A DNA stretch of 64,000 nt from Collinsella sp. AF23-2 (GCF_003459245.1 NZ_QRVG01000003.1:1-64000), one strand, 5' to 3'; numbered from the stretch's first letter, positions 35,323 to 44,680 are shown. A program made the numbers and translations. The notes: a model not told the origin generated them from the letters alone.

Positions 35323-36172
35323 GGGAAAGCTCCCGGGCCAGACGGACAAAGTCGGCAACATCGAGCGTCTCGGCGCGCGTGGTGGGTGCGATACCGCAAG
35401 CCTCAAAGGCGGCATCGAGCACGTCCTTGGCAAAGCCGTTGGCGCTCATGGAATTGCGGATGGTCTTGCGACGCTGAGCAAATGCAGCATCAATCACGCG
35501 GGCCACAAATTCGCGATCGAGTCCTTCGGGCACCACACCGTCAACACGGTCGATACGCACGACGGCCGAGTCCACGTGTGGCGCCGGCATAAAGCAACGC
35601 GGCGGCACCTCAAAGCGACCCGTTACCTGCGCATACAGGCCAAGCTTTGCCGTATAGCCGCCATAGGTCTTGTTGCCCGGCACTGCGGCAATGCGATCGG
35701 CAACCTCCTTTTGCACCATGACGACGGCGCGCTTGAGCGCCGGCATCGTCTGGAAAAATTGCAAAATGATCGTCGCCGCCACGTTATAGGGCAAGTTCGC
35801 GACAAATACCGTCGGCTCACCGCCCGCAGCCTGCTCAATCTGCTCCGGGCCCACCTTAAGCGCGTCGCCCATGATAAAGCGGAAGTTGGCATAGTCGGCG
35901 GCGTGGGCGTCGAGCACCGGTTCGAGCTCAGGATCGGCCTCAATGGACGTAACGCACGCCGCTTCCTGCAGCAACGCAAGTGTCAACGTACCGCAACCCG
36001 GACCCACCTCGAGTACGCGCTCGTCACCTGCAAGCTCGGCAAGCTCGCAGATACGCTCGATCACATGATTGTCGATTAGAAAGTTCTGGCCCAGGCGATG
36101 CTTGGTCGCAAGGCCAAACTCCTCCAGCAGCTCCCTTGTTGCCGTGGGGTTTGCCAAAGGCGAAGTTGTCAT
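35312..36172 (-). CDS. rsmA: 16S rRNA (adenine1518/1519-N6)-dimethyltransferase
   Basis: KsgA/RsmA dimethylates two adenines of 16S helix 45. Shows RLGQNFLIDNHVIERI, the SAM motif VLEVGPGCGTLTLALL, the catalytic NLPYNVA and the PAPHVDSAVVRI signature. 286 residues. Translationally coupled to tatD downstream. A terminator separates it from metG, so it has its own promoter near 36.18-36.20 kb. Confidence 0.97.
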   Translation of the reverse strand: MTTSPLANPTATRELLEEFGLATKHRLGQNFLIDNHVIERICELAELAGDERVLEVGPGCGTLTLALLQEAACVTSIEADPELEPVLDAHAADYANFRFIMGDALKVGPEQIEQAAGGEPTVFVANLPYNVAATIILQFFQTMPALKRAVVMVQKEVADRIAAVPGNKTYGGYTAKLGLYAQVTGRFEVPPRCFMPAPHVDSAVVRIDRVDGVVPEGLDREFVARVIDAAFAQRRKTIRNSMSANGFAKDVLDAAFEACGIAPTTRAETLDVADFVRLARELSHDA

Positions 36173-36210
36173 AGTTGCCTCCTTAGCATGATGGCGGCGT
36201 CTTGAAACGA

Positions 36211-36240
36211 AAGGGCATGGACCGTTGCGGCCATGCCCTT
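36211..36240 (-). terminator. Terminator of metG
   Basis: On the minus strand GGGCATGG / CCATGCCC stem with a 12-base loop, then TTTCGTTT, about 45 bases past the metG stop. Confidence 0.8.
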
Positions 36241-36282
36241 ACATCTAAACAGCAAATTGCCGATATGGCGCTCGCGCGGTCT

Positions 36283-37884
36283 CTACGCCAGACGCGGGAA
36301 CAGCGGATCGCCCTTCTCGACGGGCTGACCACCAGCAAGCAGGCCCCAAGCGCAAATGCCCTTGAGGTCGTCGGTCGCGGCCTCGTTCTCGCAGGACAGG
36401 CGGCGCAGGGCCTCGGCAGAGGTCTGAGGCATGAGCGGCATCAGCAGGTGAGCGGCAATGCGGATGGCCTCGAGCAGGTTGTAGATCACAAACGCCAGCT
36501 CGTCAGCCTTGGCCTCGTCCTTGGCAAGTGCCCAGGGCTCGGAGTCCTCGATGTAGTGGTTGGCGGCGTGGATGAGCTCCATGACCTCATCCTTGGCTCC
36601 GCCGTAATCGAGCACGTCCATCTTGGCCATGTAGCGGTCGACCAGGCCATCGGCGATCTTTGCCAGCGGGTTGTCGAACGCATCGAACGATGCGGGCTTG
36701 GCGGGCGCGCAACCGTCAAAGTACTTGCCGCTCATGTTGAGCGAACGCGAGATAAGGTTGCCCCAGCTGTTGGCCAGGTCGGCGTTGTAGACCTGCTCCA
36801 TGCGATCGAAGCTGATGGCGCCGTCGGTACCGGGAACGACATCGGTCATAAAGTAGTAGCGATAGCCCTCGACGCCCAGCATGTCGATAACATCCTGCGG
36901 AGCGATGGCGTTACCGCGGCTCTTGGACATCTTCTCGGCCTTGCCGGTCTCGGCATTGCGCACGGTCAGGAAGCCGTGGGCAAAGACGTGCTCGGGCAGG
37001 GCCTCGCCGATGGCCATGAGCATGGCGGGCCAAATGACGCAGTGGAAGCGGATGATGTCCTTACCCACGATGTGGAACTGCGCGGGCCAGCGATAGGCCA
37101 GCTCGGCACGCGCCTCGTCGGTGTCGACACCGTAGCCGACGGCCGTCATATAGTTGAGCAGCGCGTCAAACCATACATAGGTCACATGGCCCTCGTCAAA
37201 CGGAACCTGGATGCCCCAGTCAAAGCTCGTGCGACTCACGGAAAGGTCGTTGAGGCCGCCCTCGACAAAGCTGCGAACCTCGTTCATGCGGAACGCAGGC
37301 TCGACAAAGTCGGGGTGCTCGTCATAGAGCTTGAGAAGCTTGTCCTGGAAGGCGGAAAGCTTAAAGAAGTAGGACTCCTCCTGGACGCGCTCAAGCGGAC
37401 GGTGGCAGTCGGGGCATAGATGCTGGCCGACGCTGCCGTACTCCTCGTCGCCCTTCTGGACCTGCGTATCGGTGAAGTAGGTCTCGTCAGGCACGCAATA
37501 CCAACCGTCGTAGCTGCCCTTATACAGATAGCCGGACTCCTTCATGCGCTCCCACAGGTACTGCACGGCATGATGCTGGCGCGGCTCGGTGGTGCGGATG
37601 AAGTCGTCGTTGGAGATCTCGAGCTTGCTCCAAAGCTCCTTGAAGTGCGGAGCCTGGCTGTCGGTCCACTCCTGCGGCGTCATGCCATGCTTGGCTGCGG
37701 CCTCGGCGACCTTCTCGCCGTGCTCGTCCATGCCGGTCAGGAACTTGACGTTATAGCCGGCGGAGCGGCGATAGCGAGCCTGAACGTCGGCGATGATGGT
37801 GGAATAAGCCGTGCCCAGGTGCGGATCGGCGTTGACGTAGTAGATGGGCGTCGTGATAAAGAACGAAGGCTTGCTTTGATCCAT
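36283..37884 (-). CDS. metG: Methionyl-tRNA synthetase
   Basis: Class I synthetase, 533 residues. HIGH-type motif PHLGTAYSTI (residues 20-29), LTGMDEHGEKV, and KMSKS-type EKMSKSRGN. The first zinc-site Cys pair is reduced (YCVPDET) while the second is present (CPDCHRP), so metal binding may be altered. It lacks the C-terminal tRNA-binding (EMAP-like) domain found in longer MetRS proteins. 69 bases after rsmI. Confidence 0.96.
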   Translation of the reverse strand: MDQSKPSFFITTPIYYVNADPHLGTAYSTIIADVQARYRRSAGYNVKFLTGMDEHGEKVAEAAAKHGMTPQEWTDSQAPHFKELWSKLEISNDDFIRTTEPRQHHAVQYLWERMKESGYLYKGSYDGWYCVPDETYFTDTQVQKGDEEYGSVGQHLCPDCHRPLERVQEESYFFKLSAFQDKLLKLYDEHPDFVEPAFRMNEVRSFVEGGLNDLSVSRTSFDWGIQVPFDEGHVTYVWFDALLNYMTAVGYGVDTDEARAELAYRWPAQFHIVGKDIIRFHCVIWPAMLMAIGEALPEHVFAHGFLTVRNAETGKAEKMSKSRGNAIAPQDVIDMLGVEGYRYYFMTDVVPGTDGAISFDRMEQVYNADLANSWGNLISRSLNMSGKYFDGCAPAKPASFDAFDNPLAKIADGLVDRYMAKMDVLDYGGAKDEVMELIHAANHYIEDSEPWALAKDEAKADELAFVIYNLLEAIRIAAHLLMPLMPQTSAEALRRLSCENEAATDDLKGICAWGLLAGGQPVEKGDPLFPRLA

Positions 37885-37953
37885 GGGGTTTGTCCTCCAG
37901 AAAAACGTTGCATACAGGGGATGATTCTAGCGCAAGGGCTGGATATCCTCCAT

Positions 37954-38832
37954 CTATTGCATATCGAGCACCATGGCATAGACATCGCGCTTGCGGCGCG
38001 AATACTTCTGAGACAGGCGCTTGGCCACCGCAGAGGCGGGCTCCCCCTCCTCGAGCGCGGTGCGGATATCCTCGCGCAGGGCATCGTCGGGATCCGCTAC
38101 CGCAGCGCCAACCGGCGCGATGCCGGCCTCCTCGTCCTCGCTCGGCGGCGCGATGACCAGCGCAATCTCGCCCTTTACCTCGCCGCGAGCACGCAGCTCC
38201 TCGGCAAGCTGGTCAGCGAGCCCGCGCAAGACCTCCTCGTGCAGCTTGGTGAGTTCGCGGCAGACGGCAAGCTCACGCTGGGGAAAGACCTCCGCCACGG
38301 CCTCGAGCGTCGCCACGATGCGATGTGGAGACTCGTAGAAGATGAGTGCGCCGGGCACCACGGCAAGGCGCTGCAAACGGCGCACACGGTCGCCGTGCTT
38401 TCGGCCCAAAAAGCCCTCGAAGAAAAAATGCTCGCAGGGAATGCCGGACGAAACGAGTGCCGTGACGCAAGCAGAGGGTCCGGGAATAACTTCGACAGGC
38501 ACATCGGCCTCACGCGCCGCCTCGACCAGCGCCTGGCCGGGATCGGACACGCTCGGCATGCCGGCGTCCGAGGCAAAGGCGAGGGTCTCCCCCGCCAGCA
38601 GACGGTCGACCAGGCCGGCAGCGCGGCTAGCGATCACATTCTCGTCGCAACGGACAAGCGGCTTGGAAATACCCAGGTGCATCAGCAGCTTTGACGTCAC
38701 ACGCGTGTCTTCGCAGCAAATGGCATCGGCGGCGGCAAAAGCCTCGCCAACGCGCGGGGACAGGTCGCCTAGGTTGCCGATGGGCGTGCCGACCACATAG
38801 AGTTTGCCCGTATGGGCGCTGTTTTGCGTCAT
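37954..38832 (-). CDS. rsmI: 16S rRNA (cytidine1402-2'-O)-methyltransferase
   Basis: Tetrapyrrole-methylase-fold enzyme modifying the decoding centre. Begins near LYVVGTPIGNLGDLSPR, then CCEDTRVTSKLLMHL, FASDAGMPSVSDPG and FYESPHR. 292 residues. Six bases after the GH5-like gene. Confidence 0.96.
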   Translation of the reverse strand: MTQNSAHTGKLYVVGTPIGNLGDLSPRVGEAFAAADAICCEDTRVTSKLLMHLGISKPLVRCDENVIASRAAGLVDRLLAGETLAFASDAGMPSVSDPGQALVEAAREADVPVEVIPGPSACVTALVSSGIPCEHFFFEGFLGRKHGDRVRRLQRLAVVPGALIFYESPHRIVATLEAVAEVFPQRELAVCRELTKLHEEVLRGLADQLAEELRARGEVKGEIALVIAPPSEDEEAGIAPVGAAVADPDDALREDIRTALEEGEPASAVAKRLSQKYSRRKRDVYAMVLDMQ

Positions 38833-38838
38833 ATCAAC

Positions 38839-39900
38839 CTATTCAATCATGCCGCGCTCGAGCGTACCGAGCGCCGCGCGGGCGTCCCATGCTGCAATGC
38901 GCTTCTCGGTCTTCCACGTTTGGAAGAACCAACCGGCAGCCGGCGCAAACGAAGCCAGCTGGTTGGCGATAAACACGCGCTCGTAGGCATTGCGGCCCTC
39001 GGGCGTAACCGACGAGTTAGCAAAGATCGCCGCGCCCGACCATTCGCCCACCAGCACGGGGAACCCAGTCGAAATCGCCTCTTTAAGCTCGCGCTTGTTA
39101 CGCGAAATCGCCGTCGTCAGCCCGCGGGGGCTCGTGATGTCGAGCGCATACTCGTCGCGGTAATGGTACAGGTGAAGGTCCATGTAGACGTTCTTGTACT
39201 TGGCGCCGCGCATAAAATGCTTCCACTCGCTGGGATGCCCCGACGACGAGAAGACGACGATCTTATCCTCGGGCATATACGAACGGACGAGCTCGTAGGC
39301 ATCGCGATAGAAATTGCGCAGGTAGTGAGCGGGAATGCCATCCGTCATGGTGAAGAGGCTCTTGCGAACGCTCATCTGCGGCGTGTCCAGCAGCTCAATG
39401 CCCAGCAGGCTCTCGGCCTCGCCATAGCGATCGGCCAAGCGCTCGAGCACGTCGAGTGCGACATGACGGCCGTTGGTGGACGAATGCCACTCGGCAACAG
39501 CCTCCGGCGTGGTGGGCGAATCGTTGGAATCGCCCTGGCCACCGGGCACGGTTGCCAGATCGAGCAGCACGCGGATGTCGTATTTGGCAGCCCACTCAAT
39601 TGCGCGGTCGATGTAATCGACAACCGATATGTAGGAGGCATCGGACTCCTGTGAGCCAAAGGCATACCAGGGCACCGGCAGACGCACGGCATTGAGACCG
39701 ATCTGCGCCATGCGACGAAAATCGTCCTCGCTCACAAACGTCTCGTAATGGCGGCGCATGCGCTCGTTATAGGCGGCGGTACCCATGGCCTCCTGTAGCT
39801 CGGCCGCGTTGGATGCACCGGTCGCCGCGTACAGCGACGGGGTCACCCAAGGCTCGGGAATAAACCAGCCAGAGAGATTAACGCCGAGTATCCTCTCCAT
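38839..39900 (-). CDS. GH5-like protein with altered catalytic residues
   Basis: 353 residues with a TIM-barrel glycoside hydrolase 5 fold, closest in my reading to exo-beta-1,3-glucanase-type members (GWFIPEPWVTPSLY; LNAVRLPVPWYAFG; DLHLYHY 241-247; VGEWSGA with nucleophile E286). The acid/base motif normally NEP reads L-D172-T173-P here, and the usual DLH-x-x-PG-x-QN strand is DLATVPGGQGD, so the catalytic acid and a conserved His are missing. No signal peptide, although many GH5 enzymes are secreted. ATG at 39900 has an AAGGGGG site; the upstream ORF extension is rejected. Probably a pseudo-enzyme, or an enzyme with changed chemistry. Confidence 0.8.
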   Translation of the reverse strand: MERILGVNLSGWFIPEPWVTPSLYAATGASNAAELQEAMGTAAYNERMRRHYETFVSEDDFRRMAQIGLNAVRLPVPWYAFGSQESDASYISVVDYIDRAIEWAAKYDIRVLLDLATVPGGQGDSNDSPTTPEAVAEWHSSTNGRHVALDVLERLADRYGEAESLLGIELLDTPQMSVRKSLFTMTDGIPAHYLRNFYRDAYELVRSYMPEDKIVVFSSSGHPSEWKHFMRGAKYKNVYMDLHLYHYRDEYALDITSPRGLTTAISRNKRELKEAISTGFPVLVGEWSGAAIFANSSVTPEGRNAYERVFIANQLASFAPAAGWFFQTWKTEKRIAAWDARAALGTLERGMIE

Positions 39901-40150
39901 CACTGCCCCCTTCGGATCATGCAGGTCGAACCCGCATCGTATTGCATAGGATAAGTATCGTTTTGAGTATACCCGCGTGTGCGGACAGGCGACCGAACGG
40001 TCTGTAAAGTGACGCGAAAGTGGGAGGAATGTCTGGGGCGGGCGGGCTCGGAATGGTGCGACGAGGTGTGTACGCGCGCCGGAGGCAGGCACCGGAAAGT
40101 GTGTCCCGTTCTGAGCCCTTATTCTGGGACGCAGTTTCCGCAGAACCCTA
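39901..40150. other. Intergenic region upstream of the GH5-like gene
   Basis: No coding sequence is supported. The left part should hold the promoter of the GH5-rsmI-metG group; I could not fix its boxes. The right part borders the tRNA-Phe tail element. Confidence 0.4.
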
Positions 40151-40382
40151 CATAAAAGAAAAGGACCCCTTTGCAGAGGTCCTAGTCAATTCAAGGTGGC
40201 GGGGAAGGGAATCGCGTCCGCGCGCTGCGCGGACGGACCGCTGCGGCGCTTACGCGCCTTGCGAGCTGCGCTGGCAAACGCTTACGCGTTTACTCAGCTC
40301 CGCGCCCTCACGGGGTTCGATTCCATGTGGGAGCTGCATAAAAGAAAAGGACCCCTTTGCAGAGGTCCTAGTCAATTCAAGG

Positions 40383-40400
<18 letters not shown>
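40151..40400. repeat. tRNA-tail element behind tRNA-Phe
   Basis: Perfect 64-bp direct repeats (40151-40214 and 40337-40400) each carry the tRNA-Phe terminator (GGACC / GGTCC stem, T-run) and the tRNA 3' end up to half the T-arm. The 122-bp insert holds H1 GTCCGCGC-GCT-GCGCGGAC, H2 GGCGC-TTAC-GCGCC and H3 AAACGC-TTAC-GCGTTT, and ends in the inverted T-arm GGGGTTCGATTCC (40312-40324), an exact match to tRNA-Phe. Hairpin order is as in the Arg and Leu elements; primary sequence is largely different. Confidence 0.82.
40345..40370 (-). terminator. Terminator of tRNA-Phe
   Basis: GGACCTCT / AGGGGTCC stem followed on the minus strand by TTTTCTTTT. An identical copy lies at about 40159-40184 within the left direct repeat. 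Confidence 0.85.
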
Positions 40401-40455
<55 letters not shown>

Positions 40456-40578
40456 ATTTGAGGTGTGCCTTGTTTCAAGGCTTGATTAGTATAACCAAGG
40501 ACGCGTTCCGGTCAACCGAGAATTTTAAAAAAGTTTTTGAGCACAGCCTCGGTTCTTTAAATCGGCACGTCAGAGGCA

Positions 40579-40866
40579 TCAGCCGGCAGCAAGAAGTTTT
40601 TCGCTCAGAGCCGCACGGGCAAACTCACTTGGAGTCATCCCCTCGGCAGCCGCCCGTCGACGAATGGCCTCCTTCATTCCCAGAGGAATCTTGACCGACA
40701 GCGTTGCCGTCCCCTCACCTGAGAGTGGGGGCCGTCCATGCACGATCCCACCAACGGTGTGTTCGCCATCCGGAAACTCTCCGCGCTCGTACGACTCGCA
40801 CCACGCGTCAATCATTTCATCCGTTACAACCTGACCATTAGCGGCCGTATACGTCTTGCCCATCAT
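40579..40866 (-). CDS. Ribbon-helix-helix antitoxin-like protein
   Basis: 95 residues. The C-terminal half (LSVKIPLGMKEAIRRRAAAE, GMTPSEFARAALSEKL) is a ribbon-helix-helix domain; the N-terminal half is acidic and probably wraps the partner. The start codon overlaps the TGA of the toxin frame. Toxin-first order resembles BrnT/BrnA systems. The ATG at 40863 is an equally good start. Confidence 0.75.
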   Translation of the reverse strand: MMGKTYTAANGQVVTDEMIDAWCESYERGEFPDGEHTVGGIVHGRPPLSGEGTATLSVKIPLGMKEAIRRRAAAEGMTPSEFARAALSEKLLAAG

Positions 40867-41128
40867 CGACCCCTTTGCCGAGCCCGTTCAATCTCCTGCC
40901 AAAATTTCTTCTGGACTGGAGACAAGGCATGAATGATAAGCCCCCACGGACAAGCTCGACCGCGACAAGCTCCACGCTTCGTCCGTCTGGGAGCCATCCA
41001 ATCGCAAGCCATCTCAGCGGCTCGCCCTTCGGCTCGCGACGAATGCACTCAGTAACCGCAAGCCAAGCGCTAAGCACCTGCTTTTCCGTCAGGTGCTTTT
41101 TAGCGTTGGGATGGATCTCAACATCCAT
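40863..41128 (-). pseudogene. BrnT-like toxin gene with a frameshift
   Basis: From the ATG at 41128 (strong GGAGGAG site) the frame reads MDVEIHPNAKKHLTEKQ and continues to VELVRGG. At a GGGGG run near 40950 the sensible continuation (LIIHALSPVQKKFWQEIERA) moves to another frame, which stops at 40863 overlapping the antitoxin start. Adding one G restores an 88-residue protein. In the DNA as given, the original frame runs on to 40838 with an unrelated tail. Could be a true inactivating mutation, slippage, or a base-calling error in the homopolymer. The BrnT assignment is from size, order and the DGRSVELVAVEL core, and is tentative. Confidence 0.65.
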
Positions 41129-41186
41129 GCATCTTCTCCTCCATCTTACCCAATTTCGTATGACGAAAGTCCGCTGTCGCCAATTC

Positions 41187-41546
41187 TTAAGCCGGCACGC
41201 GTTGGAGAGCAGGGGTCGAAACAATGATTGAAGGACGCTCTAGTACGGCCCAGGCGCCGGGGCAGGAGCACATACGCCAGGGACGTACGTTTTCGTAGCA
41301 TACGAGGACATAGCCACGTGCATCGATAAAGGCGATATCGATGGGATAGGCCATAAAACACGTATGGACCGAAGAGCAGCGTGGAAACGCCATGACGAGC
41401 GGCAAGCCGTTGGCGGCAACCGGATGCCGTCCCAGCATGCCGCGCAGGCGCACGACAAACGACTCCGCCACCACAAACTCCGCCGGCGTCCAACCCAGCC
41501 TATTGAGTGCCCGCGCGTAGGCGATGTAGGACGAGACCGCGGTCAC
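41187..41546 (-). CDS. DUF192-family protein
   Basis: 119 residues. Family marks: FVVRLRGMLGRHPVAANGLPL, then SSVHTCFMAYPIDIAFIDARG and a VLVCYENVRPWR strand. DUF192 proteins are small beta-rich proteins of unknown function, often secreted or near surface systems; no signal peptide is seen here. The GTG at 41546 overlaps the stop of the preceding TadE-like gene (ATGTGA), with GGGGGTGG upstream. It is the last gene of the Tad operon. Confidence 0.82.
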   Translation of the reverse strand: MTAVSSYIAYARALNRLGWTPAEFVVAESFVVRLRGMLGRHPVAANGLPLVMAFPRCSSVHTCFMAYPIDIAFIDARGYVLVCYENVRPWRMCSCPGAWAVLERPSIIVSTPALQRVPA

Positions 41547-42019
41547 ATGACCACCCCCGGGCGCCATGGATCGACCGTCACCGCGCGCTCGTGCGACAAC
41601 GTTGTCGGCGCCCCCAGCGGAACGCCAGCGATGCTGAGAGAAGTCGGCCACGGCTCATAGTGCATGGTGCAGGTGTAGGTCCTAAACGTGCCGGAAAGCG
41701 AAAGCAAACCGCCATCCGATGTCGTCGCACCCTGTTCGCTCGAGACCTCGATCAGCAAGTCATAGCCTTCCATGGCATGTTGGATCTGAGCCTGAACGGT
41801 CGCGGAAGCATCGATGGAGCTGCCATCGCCCTCCCCGCTCGGCGCCACGGCATGTGCTAGCACGATATCGGGCACCACGCGATCGAAGCGTGCGACCGCA
41901 CCGGCAAAGACCATGACGTTGTACACGATAAGCGCCAGAACCAGCAGGACGGGCGTGACCACGGCCATCTCGACCGTCGCCTGGGCGCACTCCTCGCACA
42001 GGCGCGTGCGGATGCCCAT
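41543..42019 (-). CDS. TadE/TadF-like pseudopilin
   Basis: 158 residues. Short basic N-terminus, the TadE signature CAQATVEMAVVTPVLLVLAL (near residue 10-30) with one helix, then an extracellular domain. The usual Glu-Tyr after the cleavage region is Glu-Met here. The ATG at 42019 shares one base with the stop of the TadG-like gene. Confidence 0.82.
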   Translation of the reverse strand: MGIRTRLCEECAQATVEMAVVTPVLLVLALIVYNVMVFAGAVARFDRVVPDIVLAHAVAPSGEGDGSSIDASATVQAQIQHAMEGYDLLIEVSSEQGATTSDGGLLSLSGTFRTYTCTMHYEPWPTSLSIAGVPLGAPTTLSHERAVTVDPWRPGVVM

Positions 42020-44172
42020 TACGACCCACCGCCCAGGGCACCCGCCAGTGTGGTGACATCGACGGTAAGTGGGATGGAACCGCCGCCGGGCAGCGGAATC
42101 TCCGCAAGCGTGAACGTCGTGCCGCTGATGGTGCGCTCGACTTGATATTCCAGCGCTTCGCAAAGCGCCTTGGGATCGGTCACGCCCAACGGAATACTTC
42201 GCAGCTTGTCTTGCGCTTGAGAGAGACCGGCAATGTCAGACCCCGGGCTCTTAATGACGTTGGCGGAATCAGTCAGCACCGGCTTTCGCAGGCGCAAGTC
42301 GCACGGCTCCAGATCCAACGCCGCCACGGACGCCGAAACGGTATCGCCGAGCCACGATGCGATGGAGCCCAACGCGCCGCTGCCCCCTCCTAGGCCTTTA
42401 ATCATCTCGTCCATAAGTTCGTCGGCCGAACCTTGGATGTCTCCGTATCCCACAAGCAGCCGTCCCCAGACATCCATGACGCCATCGAGTACGCCGGCAA
42501 CGCCACCCGAGCGTTCCTTCAATGTCGAGAAAAATCGCGAAAGCACGTTGTTTTGCGCCGTCGCCTCATCGGGCGCCAGCACCGCGGCAGAGATGGCACC
42601 GCGATCGCCAAGCCTGACTGCCGTGTTAAACGAAGAGTTGAGCTCATCGGGGCTCGAGATGGCACCCGAAACCGCAAAGGCAACCACGCCGTTGCGACCG
42701 GGAGGAGCGATACGCGGACGCTCGCCCGAAAGCGCTTTGATGGCCTGGTCAAACGCATTGCTCGCACGGTCGGTCTCGTCTTCGGTCTGACGTTCGAGCT
42801 CGAGCTCTTTGTTGCGGCATTCGACGTAGCCTTCCAGGGCGTCTTTAAACTTGTCAAAGTGATACTCGAAGCCGTTTTCGATAGAGGTTGAAGGCGCCGC
42901 AACAGCACCAAGCGACGAAACGCCAAAATGGCATTTGCTGCATTTATCCTGTCCATCGTAATCGGCAACCGAAGCAAATCCGCTCGGCGTCCCTTTCTTA
43001 TAGTTAGGGCAGGTCGTCCCGTAATGCAGATACGCCTTGTCATCGTTCACGCTCGTCGGCCACACCGCATCGGTATAGAGCTCCGTCGCCCGAACCTCAT
43101 CAGAGTTGCGCGGCAGCAGCGGAATATAGGAGGAAACCCTGTCTCCGTTCTCGGTTATATGTGCCCGATCGACCTCCGCGCTCGCATAGGTATAAAACGC
43201 CTTACGCGCCGCAGACTCTGCCTTCATCTCGACACTCGAGCCGTGGGGCTTCTCATTTGTCAGACGCCAATGGTAGTAGTCCTTCGCGCGATCAAGGGCA
43301 ACTTGGGGCTCCCACGTAACGCTCGATGAGTAATGCGGATTTTGAACACCGGAGAGATCCGTTAGGCTTTTCGCACGCTCCCACATGCAAGAACAGCTGC
43401 CGACCGAGCCCTTGTCAGACCCACCACAATCCGCCAGCCAAGCACGCTCTTTAGCCTTCGCCGTGTCCTCAGAAGCCTTCCGCAGCTCCTCGGCCGCACC
43501 CTCTAAATCATCTGATGTGTCTTTAATGGTATCGGTCGAGATCTCTGACCCTTTGAGCGCAGCGAAGTCAGACTCGGATGTCCTGGGCACGGCAAGCGCC
43601 GTACCGGTATAGGTCACACTATCGGTATCCTGCGCCGACACCGCCTGCGTGGCACGCGCGGCGATCAGATACGGCAGGGCCGTCTCGATTTTCTGTAAGC
43701 CTTCCGATGCGCTTTTGGCAAACTTGTTGCGCGTTTTAATGATCTCGATCCCGGTGTCGACCATATTGCCGGCAACCGGCTCGGCACCCGGGATGAGGAT
43801 GGCGACCAGGCCCGTCCCGATCGTGGCAAACCCCGCCAGCCCCAGACTCAAGATGCTCGCATCAACCACCGTGGCAGCCGTGTGATAGGACGACACTACG
43901 TTGGCACCCGCCAGCGCGCCACTATCAGCCGCCACCTGGGTATCCCCGGCACGCGACATGCTCCATATCGCCGCGGTCGACGAAAACAACAATGTGAGCA
44001 CCACTAGGATGACCACGGCAGAAGAAAGCGTGGTATAGGCGCCGTCTTCGATAAACAGATCGACACCGGCTCGACCCATAAAGCCGCCTCGCTTGCGATG
44101 GCAGCTCGGACGGTGCGTCAAAACGCGTCTAGACCAGAAACGCTTAATCCCATGCAGCAATCCACGAATCAT
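42019..44172 (-). CDS. TadG-like Tad-locus protein
   Basis: About 717 residues from the ATG at 44172 (GGAGGGAG site), overlapping the TadE gene by 29 bases; an alternative ATG at 44079 (MGRAGVDLFIEDGAYTTLSS) is possible. One helix follows IEDGAYTTLSSAVVILVVL, with DTQVAADSGALAGANVV just after it, as in Flp-associated TadG proteins. A long extracellular region has six or more Cys, including CGGSDKGSVGSCSC, and charged helices. Its large size suggests a pilus-tip or wall-spanning adhesin role; this is inference. Confidence 0.8.
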   Translation of the reverse strand: MIRGLLHGIKRFWSRRVLTHRPSCHRKRGGFMGRAGVDLFIEDGAYTTLSSAVVILVVLTLLFSSTAAIWSMSRAGDTQVAADSGALAGANVVSSYHTAATVVDASILSLGLAGFATIGTGLVAILIPGAEPVAGNMVDTGIEIIKTRNKFAKSASEGLQKIETALPYLIAARATQAVSAQDTDSVTYTGTALAVPRTSESDFAALKGSEISTDTIKDTSDDLEGAAEELRKASEDTAKAKERAWLADCGGSDKGSVGSCSCMWERAKSLTDLSGVQNPHYSSSVTWEPQVALDRAKDYYHWRLTNEKPHGSSVEMKAESAARKAFYTYASAEVDRAHITENGDRVSSYIPLLPRNSDEVRATELYTDAVWPTSVNDDKAYLHYGTTCPNYKKGTPSGFASVADYDGQDKCSKCHFGVSSLGAVAAPSTSIENGFEYHFDKFKDALEGYVECRNKELELERQTEDETDRASNAFDQAIKALSGERPRIAPPGRNGVVAFAVSGAISSPDELNSSFNTAVRLGDRGAISAAVLAPDEATAQNNVLSRFFSTLKERSGGVAGVLDGVMDVWGRLLVGYGDIQGSADELMDEMIKGLGGGSGALGSIASWLGDTVSASVAALDLEPCDLRLRKPVLTDSANVIKSPGSDIAGLSQAQDKLRSIPLGVTDPKALCEALEYQVERTISGTTFTLAEIPLPGGGSIPLTVDVTTLAGALGGGS

Positions 44173-44680
44173 AATCTCCCTCCAGCCATTCGGGACGCGA
44201 TTGATACGAGACATCGACCTTGAGCTCAACGTAGCCGCCCTCGGCGGTACCACCCATAGCCTGCGCAAACGCACCGATCACAGGCAACGGCTTGACCTCG
44301 CCGGAAACGGACACGGACGAGACGCCACCCGCACCGGCCCGGCCAAGCTCGATATCCCACGACAACGGCCCGCCGGCATGAAAGATCGAAACGTTGGGCA
44401 CTGCGGCAAGTCGGCGGCGGGCGAACTCCTTAAGATCGTCGTCCTCCGCCGTCGTCGTGGTCATGAGCCGCGCGGTCTCGGCGGCGGCAGACTCCATGAC
44501 CGCGCGCGTATAGAGCAGGCACACCGGTTGCAGCGCGAGAAGGATGAGTGTCAGAAACGTCGGCAGCAAAAAAGCGGCCTCGACCGTAGACTGCGCCCGG
44601 TCCTCGCGCGCGGCATCAATACAACGCGATGTCCTTAGCGGCCGCAGCGGCGTCGATAACCGACGTCGAGGCAACGCCAT
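44144..44680 (-). CDS. TadE-like pseudopilin
   Basis: Motif RAQSTVEAAFLLPTFLTLIL with one helix, then an extracellular domain (about 110 residues) ending PEWLEGDYDSWIAAWD. The start is uncertain: the only in-frame ATG is 44680, inside the preceding gene; a start nearer 44620 would need a rare codon. From 44680 it is 178 residues. Confidence 0.72.
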   Translation of the reverse strand: MALPRRRLSTPLRPLRTSRCIDAAREDRAQSTVEAAFLLPTFLTLILLALQPVCLLYTRAVMESAAAETARLMTTTTAEDDDLKEFARRRLAAVPNVSIFHAGGPLSWDIELGRAGAGGVSSVSVSGEVKPLPVIGAFAQAMGGTAEGGYVELKVDVSYQSRPEWLEGDYDSWIAAWD

